Assembly (NCBI GenBank): GCA_051859045.1
Contig: JBHYGK010000023.1
Span: 124,001 to 188,000 of the forward strand
Source: JBHYGK01 sp051859045
GTDB lineage: Bacteria > Pseudomonadota > Gammaproteobacteria > Xanthomonadales > Xanthomonadaceae
Reading direction: 5' to 3'
DNA length: 64,000 nt
Made by a program: the position numbers and the translations under genes. This document shows, one piece after another, positions 18,761-30,569 of this stretch. Every line of letters begins with the position of its first letter. Within the stretch, counting starts at the first letter, position 1. Under the pieces are notes generated by a model. That model was not told where the DNA came from. It ran no database searches and worked only from the letters and a program-made list of their open reading frames with translations.

Positions 18761-19878
18761 GCGCCGGCGCCGGCCGGGTGATGCTCGGGGTCTCGGGCGG
18801 GGTCGACTCCTCGGTGGCCGCCCTGCTGCTGCAGCGCGCCGGGCACGCGGTCGACGGCCTGTTCATGACCAACTGGGAGGAGGCCGCCGGCGGCGAATGC
18901 CGCGCCGAGGCCGACCGCCGCGACGCCGTGGCCGTCTGCGGGCGGCTCGGGATCCCCTTCCACGCCCGCAATTTCGCCGCCGACTACTGGCGCGACGTGT
19001 TCACGCACTTCATCGAGGAATACCGGGTGGGGCGCACCCCCAACCCCGACGTGCTGTGCAACCGCGAGATCAAGTTCAAGGCCTTCCTGCGCGAGGCGCT
19101 GGCGCTGGGCGCGGAGCGCATCGCCACCGGCCACTACGCCCGGGTGGACCGCGCCGGCGGGCGCTGGCGGCTGCTGCGCGGCCTCGACGCGGGCAAGGAC
19201 CAGAGCTATTTCCTGCACCAGCTCGGCCAGGACGCGCTCGCGGTGACCCTGTTCCCGGTCGGCCACCTGCCCAAGCCCGAGGTCCGGGCGCTGGCCGCCG
19301 AGGCGGGCCTGGCCACCGCGCGCAAGAAGGATTCCACCGGGATCTGCTTCATCGGCGAGCGCGACCTCAGGACCTTCCTCGGCCAGTGGCTGCCGGCGAC
19401 GCCCGGCGACATCCTCTCGCCGCGCGGCGAGCGGCTGGGCCGGCACCCGGGCGTGTTCCACTTCACCCTGGGCCAGCGCGAGGGCCTCGGGCTCGGCGGC
19501 CGCAAGGGCGGCAGCGGCGCCCCGTGGTTCGTCGTCGCCAAGGACGTCGCCGGCAACCGCCTCTACGTTGACCAGGGCGCCGACAGCCCCCATCTGGCCA
19601 GCACGCGGCTCGAGGCGTCGCAGGCCCACTGGGTCGACGGCGCCCCGCCCGCCACCCGCTTCACCTGCACCGCGAAGGTGCGCTACCGCCAGGCCGACCA
19701 GGCCTGCGCGGTCGAGGTCGGCGACGACGGCCGCGTGGCCGTGCGCTTCGACGCCCCGCAGCGCGCCGTCGCCCCCGGCCAGTCGGTGGTGTTCTACACC
19801 GGCGAGGCCTGCCTCGGCGGCGCCGTCATCGACGCCACCGATGCCCCCCTGGACTTCCTGAAGGCCCACACCGCATGA
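18757..19878 (+). CDS. mnmA: tRNA-specific 2-thiouridylase MnmA
   Basis: MnmA thiolates U34 of tRNA-Lys, Glu and Gln. The 373-aa protein has the PP-loop LGVSGGVDSSVAALLL for adenylating the uridine, the first catalytic cysteine in NPDVLCNREIKF and the second in DSTGICFIGERDLRTFL. The C-terminal beta domain contains ARVRYRQ-like residues (TAKVRYRQADQACAVEV). I chose the GTG at 18757, which overlaps the nudJ stop as GTGA and puts the PP-loop about 10 residues in, as usual. It ends in an ATGA overlap with hflD, so all three genes are translationally coupled. Confidence 0.95.
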   Translation: MSAGAGRVMLGVSGGVDSSVAALLLQRAGHAVDGLFMTNWEEAAGGECRAEADRRDAVAVCGRLGIPFHARNFAADYWRDVFTHFIEEYRVGRTPNPDVLCNREIKFKAFLREALALGAERIATGHYARVDRAGGRWRLLRGLDAGKDQSYFLHQLGQDALAVTLFPVGHLPKPEVRALAAEAGLATARKKDSTGICFIGERDLRTFLGQWLPATPGDILSPRGERLGRHPGVFHFTLGQREGLGLGGRKGGSGAPWFVVAKDVAGNRLYVDQGADSPHLASTRLEASQAHWVDGAPPATRFTCTAKVRYRQADQACAVEVGDDGRVAVRFDAPQRAVAPGQSVVFYTGEACLGGAVIDATDAPLDFLKAHTA

Positions 19879-20489
19879 ATTCGATGGACGAACGCGCCCT
19901 CGCCCTCGCCGGCCTGCTGCAGGCCCTGCGCCAGGTGCGCCGGGTCGCCGAGACCGGCAGCACCGAGGGCGCCCCGCTGGCCGCCTGCATCGACAGCCTG
20001 TTCCGGGTCGACGCCGAGGACGCCGAGGGCGTCTACGGCGGCGCGGCCTCGGTGCGCGACGGCGCGCGCCTGCTGGTGCAGGTGCTCGAGGGCCAGCCGC
20101 CCGACCCCGCCCTGCCCCGCCTGGCCTTCACCGTGCTGCAGCTCGAACGCCGCTTCGTCGGCACGCCCCGCGCGGTGCAGGCCGTGCGCGCCGGGATCGA
20201 GGACGCCGCCCGCCAGTACCAGCACTGGGGTGCCCAGCACCCGGCGGTGCTGGCCCGGCTGGGCGAGCTCTACGCCCAGACCCTCAGCCACCTGCGCCCG
20301 CGGGTGATGGTGTCGGGCAACCCGGCCTACCTCGGCCAGCCCACCGTGGTGGCCGAGATCCGCGCGCTGCTGCTGGCCGCGCTGCGCTCGGCGGTGCTCT
20401 GGCGCCAGCTCGGCGGCAGCTGGTGGGACCTCGCGCTGCGCCGCCGGGCGCTGGCGGCGGCGGCGCGGCGACTGGCCGCCGAGGCCTGA
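19875..20489 (+). CDS. hflD: High-frequency lysogenization protein HflD homolog
   Basis: HflD is a mostly helical, membrane-associated protein of unclear physiological role; in E. coli it binds phage lambda CII. The 204-aa product has the family's N-terminal ERALALAGLLQALRQVRRVAETG, CIDSLFRVDAEDAEGVYGG, and the C-terminal VMVSGNPAYLGQPTVVAEIRALLLAALRSAVLWRQLGG. Its ATG overlaps the mnmA stop by 4 bases. In many relatives purB follows; here acnA does. A weak GC hairpin lies at 20517-20534. Confidence 0.92.
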   Translation: MNSMDERALALAGLLQALRQVRRVAETGSTEGAPLAACIDSLFRVDAEDAEGVYGGAASVRDGARLLVQVLEGQPPDPALPRLAFTVLQLERRFVGTPRAVQAVRAGIEDAARQYQHWGAQHPAVLARLGELYAQTLSHLRPRVMVSGNPAYLGQPTVVAEIRALLLAALRSAVLWRQLGGSWWDLALRRRALAAAARRLAAEA

Positions 20490-20663
20490 GGCGGGCGCGG
20501 GCTTCGACCAAGGTCAGGGGCCCGCCGGGGCCCCCGGGGGCCTGCGGATCGGCGGGGTTTGCGGCATAATCGCCGGGCTTGGCGGCGCCCCCGCGGCGTC
20601 GTCCCGATCCTGCGTTCCCCTTCCCGCGTTTCCTCCCCGCCGCTTCCGCCAGGAGCCACCCCG

Positions 20664-23354
<2,691 letters not shown>

Positions 23355-23378
23355 GCCCTCGCACCAGCGCGGGACGGG

Positions 23379-23408
23379 AAAGGCGGCCCATGGGCCGCCT
23401 TTTCTTTT
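23379..23408 (+). terminator. Rho-independent terminator of acnA
   Basis: The perfect palindrome at 23379-23402 (aaaggcggccca/tgggccgccttt) is followed by TTTCTTTT. It has the only strong T-run after a GC hairpin on this side of the window, 24 nt beyond the acnA stop, and it insulates acnA from the rpf genes. Confidence 0.9.
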
Positions 23409-23459
23409 GCCCGTCGCGCGCGGGGCGCCGGCAGGCGGCGGCCCGCGCGCCGACCGCGC

Positions 23460-23942
23460 TCAGTCCCAGTCCGCGCTGACCAGCCGCCAGTCGCCCCCGT
23501 CGCGGCGCCAGCCCGTGCGCACCTGGTGCACGCGGCCGGTCTCGGGCAGCAGGCCGCCGCTGCCGCCGGTGGTGGCCGCGGTGAAGGCCACCTCCGCGCG
23601 ATCCTCGCCGTGCAGCGTCACGGCGAGCGGGCCGAGGGTCATGCCGACGCGCTGGTTGGCCAGGAAGCGCAGCGCGAGCATCCGCCGCAGGCCGTCGCGG
23701 TCGAGCCCGCCGGGGCCCGCGAAATCCTCGGCCACCGGCTCGACCACCGCCGCCGCGTCGCGGGCCTCGGCGGCCGCCTGCATGCCCGCGATCGCCTCGC
23801 GCAGGGCCTGCTCCGGCGGGGGGCGCGCGCAGCCCGCGAGGGCCAGCGCGAGCGCCGCGAGCGCAGCGGTGAACAGGGCGCGAAGCCATGCGCCACGCGG
23901 CTTGCCAGCATTTGGAGCGTATGCTCCAATCGAACGCGACAT
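23460..23942 (-). CDS. Small predicted lipoprotein of unknown function
   Basis: This 160-aa product has a hydrophobic stretch (ALFTAALAALALALAGC) with lipobox LALAGC, so it is probably lipidated and exported. The mature part is a compact alpha-beta protein: EQALREAIAGMQAAAEARDAAAVVEPVAEDFAG followed by four strands ending TGWRRDGGDWRLVSADWD. This pattern resembles SnoaL/NTF2-like nuclear-transport-factor folds. I chose the ATG at 23942; an ATG at 24008 would overlap the rpfB start. It is divergent from rpfB, 64 nt away. An 18-bp inverted repeat lies within its N-terminal codons. Function is not known. Confidence 0.65.
   Translation of the reverse strand: MSRSIGAYAPNAGKPRGAWLRALFTAALAALALALAGCARPPPEQALREAIAGMQAAAEARDAAAVVEPVAEDFAGPGGLDRDGLRRMLALRFLANQRVGMTLGPLAVTLHGEDRAEVAFTAATTGGSGGLLPETGRVHQVRTGWRRDGGDWRLVSADWD
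23912..23929. repeat. Inverted repeat TTGGAGC-GTAT-GCTCCAA upstream of rpfB
   Basis: A perfect 7-bp inverted repeat with a 4-bp centre lies about 78 bp upstream of the rpfB start and within the 5' codons of the divergent lipoprotein gene. The dyad and spacing suit a dimeric repressor such as a TetR/FadR-type regulator, but no known operator consensus was matched. Confidence 0.4.
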
Positions 23943-24006
23943 GAACGGGATGCGCTGCCGTATGGGCCGTGGCGACCGTGGGGAATGACTTCCGGAGGAA
24001 AGCGGC

Positions 24007-25710
<1,704 letters not shown>

Positions 25711-25732
25711 GTCCGGCGCCGCGCCCCACCCC

Positions 25733-25756
25733 GACGCCCCGGCCCGCCGGGGCGTC
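25733..25756. terminator. Hairpin between convergent rpfB and PilZ gene
   Basis: A 10-bp perfect stem, gacgccccgg-cccg-ccggggcgtc, is followed by gtcgtgt on the plus strand. There is no long T-run, but the position between two converging stops supports bidirectional termination. A very similar stem (gacgcccctcc) occurs at 63075-63098. Confidence 0.55.
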
Positions 25757-25776
25757 GTCGTGTCCGGCCCCCGGCC

Positions 25777-26136
25777 TCAGGCCTCGCCGACGTCGTCGAA
25801 GTCGTCGCGCAGCTGGCCGCGGCGGTCGATGATGTCGCGCAGCGCGATCTCGGCCGGCGGCGCGAGTACCGCGAACGAGAACGCCACGGCGTCCACGCCG
25901 ACCCGGCTCACCCGGCCGCCGATCGCCAGCGGCACCTCGCCCGGCACCAGCAGGCGCAGCGAGACCACGGCGCCCTCCGGCAGCGGCCACTCGGCCGGGC
26001 GCACGATGCGCGCGCCGCTCAGCGAGAGGTCGACGATGCGCCCCTCGGCGTCGATGCCGCCGGCCCGGGCGCGGATCGCGCCCTCCACCAGGCAGCGCGA
26101 ACGCCGGATGCCCGGCCGCTGCGCGTCGTCCCCCAT
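25777..26136 (-). CDS. PilZ domain protein between rpfB and rpfF
   Basis: This 119-aa protein has the PilZ pattern: an arginine cluster at residues 7-14 (RPGIRRSR), where the c-di-GMP-binding RxxxR normally lies, then VDLSLSGARI, which is the (D/N)xSxxG motif, and a beta-barrel continuing through VVSLRLLVPGEVPLAIGGRVSRVG. It is likely a stand-alone c-di-GMP receptor. I chose the ATG at 26136; upstream codons do not look PilZ-like. It converges on rpfB and is divergent from rpfF over 182 bp. In X. campestris rpfB and rpfF are adjacent, so this is an extra gene in the locus. Whether the arginines sit in the exact binding positions needs an alignment. Confidence 0.85.
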   Translation of the reverse strand: MGDDAQRPGIRRSRCLVEGAIRARAGGIDAEGRIVDLSLSGARIVRPAEWPLPEGAVVSLRLLVPGEVPLAIGGRVSRVGVDAVAFSFAVLAPPAEIALRDIIDRRGQLRDDFDDVGEA

Positions 26137-26318
26137 GTCCTTGCCCCTGTCCGCGAGGGCCCCAGTGTGCCGCAAAACAGCGCGCCGGCCACGTCCCGTG
26201 ACGCGGTCCACGGTCGCGGCGCGGCGCCCGGGGCGGCCGTCGGGGCGGGTGTAGAGTGGCCCGGCCCCGCGCCGTCCGGGCGCGGGGCCCTCCTCCACCA
26301 CCTGCCGAGGGTCGTCCC

Positions 26319-27197
26319 ATGTCCAGCGTCGAGCGCTTCGCCCGTGACCGCCATGCCCCCGTCCTGCGCCACCACTTCGAGCGCGACACGCGCACGGACT
26401 GGTGCCTGATGCATCGCGACGGCATGGCCACCCGCCCCTGCTTCAGCGTGCCGCTGCTGGAGGGACTGCGCGACCTGCAGCAGTCGATCGCGCAGCGGAT
26501 CGAGGCCGAGCCCGACGGCGGCATCCACCACCTGGTGCTGGGCTCGGAGGCCGGCGTGTTCAACCTCGGCGGCGACCTCGCCCTGTTCGCGCGCCTGATC
26601 CGCGCCGGCGACCGCGCCGCGCTGCTCGAGTACGCCAACCTCTGCGTCGAGGTGGCCTTCGGCTTCCAGCGCCTGGCCGGCGACCGCGTGCATTCGATCG
26701 CCGTCGTGCAGGGCGACGCGCTGGGCGGCGGCTTCGAGGCCGCGCTGTGCTGCCACACCATCGTCGCCGAGGAAGGCACCGGGCTGGGCTTCCCGGAGGT
26801 GCTGTTCGACCTGTTCCCGGGGATGGGCGCCTACACCTTCCTGATCCGCCGCGTCAGCCCCGCCCAGGCCGAGCGGATGATGCTCGACGGCCGCGTCTAC
26901 CCGGCCGAGGAGCTGCACCGGATGGGCGTGGTCGACCACCTCGTGCCCCGCGGCGAGGGCCAGGCCTTCGCGCGCGAGCTGGTGCGCCGCCGGCGCCGGA
27001 TCGGCAACGCGCTGCGCTCGATGAACGCGGTGCGCCAGACCTGCCTGCCGGTGAGCCTGGCCGAGCTGCAGGCGGTCACCGCCGAATGGGTGGACGCGGC
27101 GCTGCGCCTGGACGCCCGCGCGCTGGGGACGATGGACCGGCTGGTCCGCGCCCAGGAGCGCAAGGCCGACGCGGGCGGGCTGCGGCAGGTGGGCTGA
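26319..27197 (+). CDS. rpfF: DSF synthase RpfF (crotonase family)
   Basis: RpfF makes the cis-2-unsaturated fatty acid quorum signal DSF from acyl-ACP, using both thioesterase and dehydratase activities. The 292-aa length matches the family (~289). The two catalytic glutamates are present: E140 in QGDALGGGFEAALCCH and E160 in GLGFPEVLFDLFPGMGAY, at positions almost identical to E141/E161 of X. campestris RpfF. The oxyanion-hole segment is GVFNLGGDLALFARLI. The ATG at 26319 follows GAGGGTCGTCCC. The stop is 18 bp from the stop of rpfC, the convergent layout seen in Xanthomonas. Confidence 0.95.
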   Translation: MSSVERFARDRHAPVLRHHFERDTRTDWCLMHRDGMATRPCFSVPLLEGLRDLQQSIAQRIEAEPDGGIHHLVLGSEAGVFNLGGDLALFARLIRAGDRAALLEYANLCVEVAFGFQRLAGDRVHSIAVVQGDALGGGFEAALCCHTIVAEEGTGLGFPEVLFDLFPGMGAYTFLIRRVSPAQAERMMLDGRVYPAEELHRMGVVDHLVPRGEGQAFARELVRRRRRIGNALRSMNAVRQTCLPVSLAELQAVTAEWVDAALRLDARALGTMDRLVRAQERKADAGGLRQVG

Positions 27198-27215
27198 GCC
27201 CGCGCGGCCGCGCCC

Positions 27216-29399
27216 TCAGCGCGGATCGACGCCCGGGCCGGGGCGGGGCTCGCGATCGGCGCCGCACAGGCGCTCGACCTCGCGTCGCGCCTGCATCGCG
27301 GCCGACTCCGCCAGCGCCTGCAGCGCGCCCACGCGGCGCCGCCACTCGCGCGCGAGCAGCGCGTCGGGCGCGCGCATGACCTCGACCGCCTGCGCGGCCA
27401 GCGCGTCGGCGCCGAGGTTCTCGGCCACGCCCTTCAGCGCGTGCGCGGCCTCGCGCGCTTCCTCCCACGCGCCCTGCGAGGCGGTGCGCTCGATCTCGTT
27501 CAGCGCCCGGCCCGCGTCGCGCACGCATTCGTCGACGAAGCCGCGCATGAACGCCGGATCCTCCGAGACCCCGGCCAGCTCCTGCAGCAGCTGCGGGCGC
27601 AGCGGCGGCAGCGGCGCATCCCCCGCCACCGGGACCAGCGCCGGCGCGCCGCCGATGGCCGCGACCTCGGCAATGACCTCGAGCAGCCGCGCCACGACCA
27701 CCGGCTTGGTCAGGAAGGCGTGCGCGCCGGCGGCCTCGGCCTCGCGCAGCGACTCCACCGTGGCGTCGGCGCTGAGCACCACCACCGGCGTGCGCGGCCC
27801 GCCGGCCTGCATCACCCGCGCCTGGCGCAGCACGTCGAGCCCGCTGAAGCCGGGCATGTGCAGGTCGACGATGGCGATGTCGGGCTGCTCGGCCTCCAGC
27901 ACGTCCAGCGCGCGCTCGCCGTCGTGGGCGAGGATGACCCGGTGCCCGGCGCGCTCGAGCAGGCGCTGCACCACCACGCGGTTGGCCGGCTGGTCGTCCG
28001 CCACCAGCACCCGCAGCGAGCGGACCCGGGCGCGATGCCGCACGAAGGGGTCGTCGAACGCGATCACGTTGCCGTCGTCGCCGAGCGGCGCGACCAGGCC
28101 CAGCGACGGCGCCCCCGCCTGGGCCGCCGCGCCGGCCGCCGGGAGCAGCGCCAGGTCGACCCAGAACAGGCTGCCGCCGCCGGGGTTGTCGTCGACGCCG
28201 ATCCGCCCGCCGAGCAGCTCGACCAGGGTGCGTGCGATGGTCGTGCCGAGCCCGGTGCCGCCGTGGCGGCGGGTGTGGGTGTCGTCGCCCTGCTCGAAGG
28301 CCTGGAAGATGCGCTCGCGATCCTCCGGCGCGATGCCCGGGCCGGTGTCGCGGACCTCGAAGCGCAGGAACACCCGCGCGTCGTCGGGATGCGCGTCGGC
28401 CGGGCGCCGCACCGCGGCCGACAGCACCACCTCGCCGTCGTCGGTGAACTTGACCGCGTTGTGCACCAGGTTGAGCAGCACCTGGGTCAGGTGCGGGGCG
28501 TCGCCGTGCAGCCGCCAGGGCACCTCGTCGGGCAGGCGCATCTGCAGCTGCAGGCCCTTGGCCTGCGCGAGCGGCGTGAGCATGGTGCGGATGCGCCGGA
28601 ACAGCTCGCGCAGGTTGAAGTCCTCGTCGGACAGGCGCAGCTTGCCGGCCTCGATCGCGGAGATGTCGAGCACGTCCTCCACCAGCATCAGCAGCGTCTG
28701 CGCCGAGGTCTGGATGACGTCGGCGCACTCGCGCTGCTCGGGGTTGAGGCGGGTGGAGCCCAGCACCTCGGCCATGCCGATGATGCCGTTGAGCGGGGAG
28801 CGGAACTCGTGGCTCATGTTGGCCAGGAAGCGCGACTTGGCCAGGTTGGCGCGGTGCGCGGCGTCGATGGCCTGGCGCAGGTCGCGCAGGAGCGTGGCCA
28901 GGTAGCCCGGGATCAGGGCCAGGCCCAGCAGCAGGCCGATGGCCAGCGGCAGCTGGGACCGCCAGTAGTCGCTGGCGGCGAGCACCCCGCTGAACACCGC
29001 CACCGCCAGCGCGATGGCGCCGGCGAGGTAGCGGGTGCCGTAGCGCAGGCCGTTGCCCACCGTGACCCACAGCAGCACCACGTACAGCGGCGCCAGCGCG
29101 CTGCCGCCGATGGCCAGCAGCGCCGCCAGCGTGCCGTAGTCGGCGCACATGCCCAGCACGCGGCGGGCGTGCGAGGTGCCGGGGCGGACCACGATGGCGA
29201 CCACCAGCCCGAGCGCCAGCAGCGACTCCGCGGCCATGACCTGCAGGGCCAGCCGGGTGGCCGCGTCGTCGAGCACGCCCAGCGCGCCCTGCCACAGGAT
29301 CAGGGTCACCAGCACCACGGCGATCGCCACCCGCACCAGGGCCTGGGCGTGCTCGCTGTCGGGGCGCCCCTGCAGGCGCTGGCGGAGCAGCCGGATCAT
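27216..29399 (-). CDS. rpfC: DSF sensor hybrid histidine kinase RpfC
   Basis: RpfC senses DSF, relays phosphate to RpfG, and restrains RpfF by binding it. The 727-aa protein has five or so membrane segments (residues ~22-170), HisKA with the phospho-acceptor in SRFLANMSHEFRSPLNG (H197), HATPase with NAVKFT, DTGPGIA and GGTGLGTTIA, a receiver with AIVDLHMPGFSGLDVL (D512), and an Hpt domain with AAHALKGVAENLGADAL (H653). These positions closely match the H198-D512-H657 relay of X. campestris. It overlaps the upstream rpfG by 4 bases (ATGA), so there is no room for an rpfH. No extracellular sensor domain is visible; the N-terminal input loop is very short. Confidence 0.95.
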   Translation of the reverse strand: MIRLLRQRLQGRPDSEHAQALVRVAIAVVLVTLILWQGALGVLDDAATRLALQVMAAESLLALGLVVAIVVRPGTSHARRVLGMCADYGTLAALLAIGGSALAPLYVVLLWVTVGNGLRYGTRYLAGAIALAVAVFSGVLAASDYWRSQLPLAIGLLLGLALIPGYLATLLRDLRQAIDAAHRANLAKSRFLANMSHEFRSPLNGIIGMAEVLGSTRLNPEQRECADVIQTSAQTLLMLVEDVLDISAIEAGKLRLSDEDFNLRELFRRIRTMLTPLAQAKGLQLQMRLPDEVPWRLHGDAPHLTQVLLNLVHNAVKFTDDGEVVLSAAVRRPADAHPDDARVFLRFEVRDTGPGIAPEDRERIFQAFEQGDDTHTRRHGGTGLGTTIARTLVELLGGRIGVDDNPGGGSLFWVDLALLPAAGAAAQAGAPSLGLVAPLGDDGNVIAFDDPFVRHRARVRSLRVLVADDQPANRVVVQRLLERAGHRVILAHDGERALDVLEAEQPDIAIVDLHMPGFSGLDVLRQARVMQAGGPRTPVVVLSADATVESLREAEAAGAHAFLTKPVVVARLLEVIAEVAAIGGAPALVPVAGDAPLPPLRPQLLQELAGVSEDPAFMRGFVDECVRDAGRALNEIERTASQGAWEEAREAAHALKGVAENLGADALAAQAVEVMRAPDALLAREWRRRVGALQALAESAAMQARREVERLCGADREPRPGPGVDPR

Positions 29400-30472
29400 G
29401 GCGCGGGCGGGCCCTCGGCGTCGGCCAGGCCCGGCGCCCCGGGCGCGAGCGCGGCGTGGATCTCCTCGACGCGGGCGCGCTGGCCCAGCAGCACCTCGAC
29501 CATCGCCGGGTCGAACAGCCCGCCCGCGCCGGCCTCGATCGCGGCCAGCGCGGCGTCGAGCGCGAGCGCGGGGCGGTCGGCGCGCGGGGTGGTGAGCGCG
29601 CTGAGCACGTCGGCGATGGCCGCGATCCGGGCGAACACCGGGATCGCGGTCCCGGCCAGCCCCTGCGGGTAGCCGCTGCCGTCGAAGCGCTCGTGGTGGC
29701 CCAGCGCGATCGCCGCCCCGGCGGTGATGAAGCGGCTGTGGCTGTCGTGGAGCATGGCGTGGCCGAGGGTGGTGTGCGCCTGCATGGCCTTGCGCTCATC
29801 GGCCGAATAGGCCCCCGGCTTGAGCAGCAGGCCGTCGGGCAGCGCCAGCTCGCCGATGTCGTGCAGCGCGCAGGCGCCCTCGAGCACGCGGACGTCCTCG
29901 TCGGGCAGGCCGATGCCCTCGCCCACCAGGCCGGCGTAGCGGCCCATCCGCTCGGCGCCGGCGCCGCGGCCCGGGGCGCGGGCGTTGCCCAGGCGCACCA
30001 GGCGCGCCAGCAGCTCGCGCTCGCGGTCCTCGAGCTCGTGCAGGCTGCCCAGCAGCCGGCGCTCGAGCGCGAAGGCGCGGTGCTTGTGGCTCTGGGCGTG
30101 CTGGCGCAGCTCGAGCAGGTTGCGGCAGCGGTTGCGCAGCTCGCGCGGCCGGATCGGCTTGACCAGGAAGTCGATGACGCCGGCCTCGAGCGCGGCGTTG
30201 CGGATCGGCTCGTCGCCGACCACGGTGATCAGCACGATCGGCACGTCGCGGTGGCTGAGCGGCTTGCGGAAGCGGCGCGCGAACTCCAGCCCGTCCATCT
30301 TGGGCATGCGGTAGTCGAGCAGCAGCAGGTCGGGCGGGACCTTCTGCGACCACATCAGGGCCGCCACCGGGTCGGCGAAGTCGCTGACCGTCACCTCCGG
30401 GCCGATGCCCTCGACGAGGTGGCGGACCATGCTCCGCTGCGAGGCCTGGTCATCGACGATCAGGACGTTCAT
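29396..30472 (-). CDS. rpfG: Two-component response regulator RpfG, REC plus HD-GYP
   Basis: RpfG is the output partner of RpfC and in Xanthomonas degrades c-di-GMP. The 358-aa protein has a receiver (acidic VDDQ, phospho-acceptor D53 in LLLLDYRMPKMDGLEF, lysine in VKPIRPRE), a linker, and an HD-GYP domain with LHDIGELALPD (H204-D205), GHHERFDGSGYPQGLAG (H259-H260, GYP 267-269) and ADVLSALTT. Several family positions are changed: the lysine of HDxGK is Glu (E208), the histidine in the helix before HD appears as Arg (ERMGRYAGL), the ExRD segment is missing, and the usual RPYK after ALTS reads PRADR. Enzyme activity is therefore uncertain. It is the first gene of rpfG-rpfC. Confidence 0.93.
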   Translation of the reverse strand: MNVLIVDDQASQRSMVRHLVEGIGPEVTVSDFADPVAALMWSQKVPPDLLLLDYRMPKMDGLEFARRFRKPLSHRDVPIVLITVVGDEPIRNAALEAGVIDFLVKPIRPRELRNRCRNLLELRQHAQSHKHRAFALERRLLGSLHELEDRERELLARLVRLGNARAPGRGAGAERMGRYAGLVGEGIGLPDEDVRVLEGACALHDIGELALPDGLLLKPGAYSADERKAMQAHTTLGHAMLHDSHSRFITAGAAIALGHHERFDGSGYPQGLAGTAIPVFARIAAIADVLSALTTPRADRPALALDAALAAIEAGAGGLFDPAMVEVLLGQRARVEEIHAALAPGAPGLADAEGPPAP

Positions 30473-30527
30473 CGCGCCTCGCGCAGGGGCGGCCGGGCGG
30501 CCGCGGTCCGGGCGAGCTTACTCCCGC

Positions 30528-30556
30528 GCCCCGGCCGCGGCCATCGCGGCCGGGGC
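30528..30556 (-). terminator. Hairpin after lysS, ahead of it rpfG
   Basis: A 12-bp perfect stem (gccccggccgcg with cgcggccggggc) closes a 5-nt loop, 14 nt past the lysS stop. Transcription of lysS on the minus strand would end here, before the rpfG-rpfC operon that follows on the same strand. Confidence 0.55.
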
Positions 30557-30569
30557 CAGAGGCGAAGGC

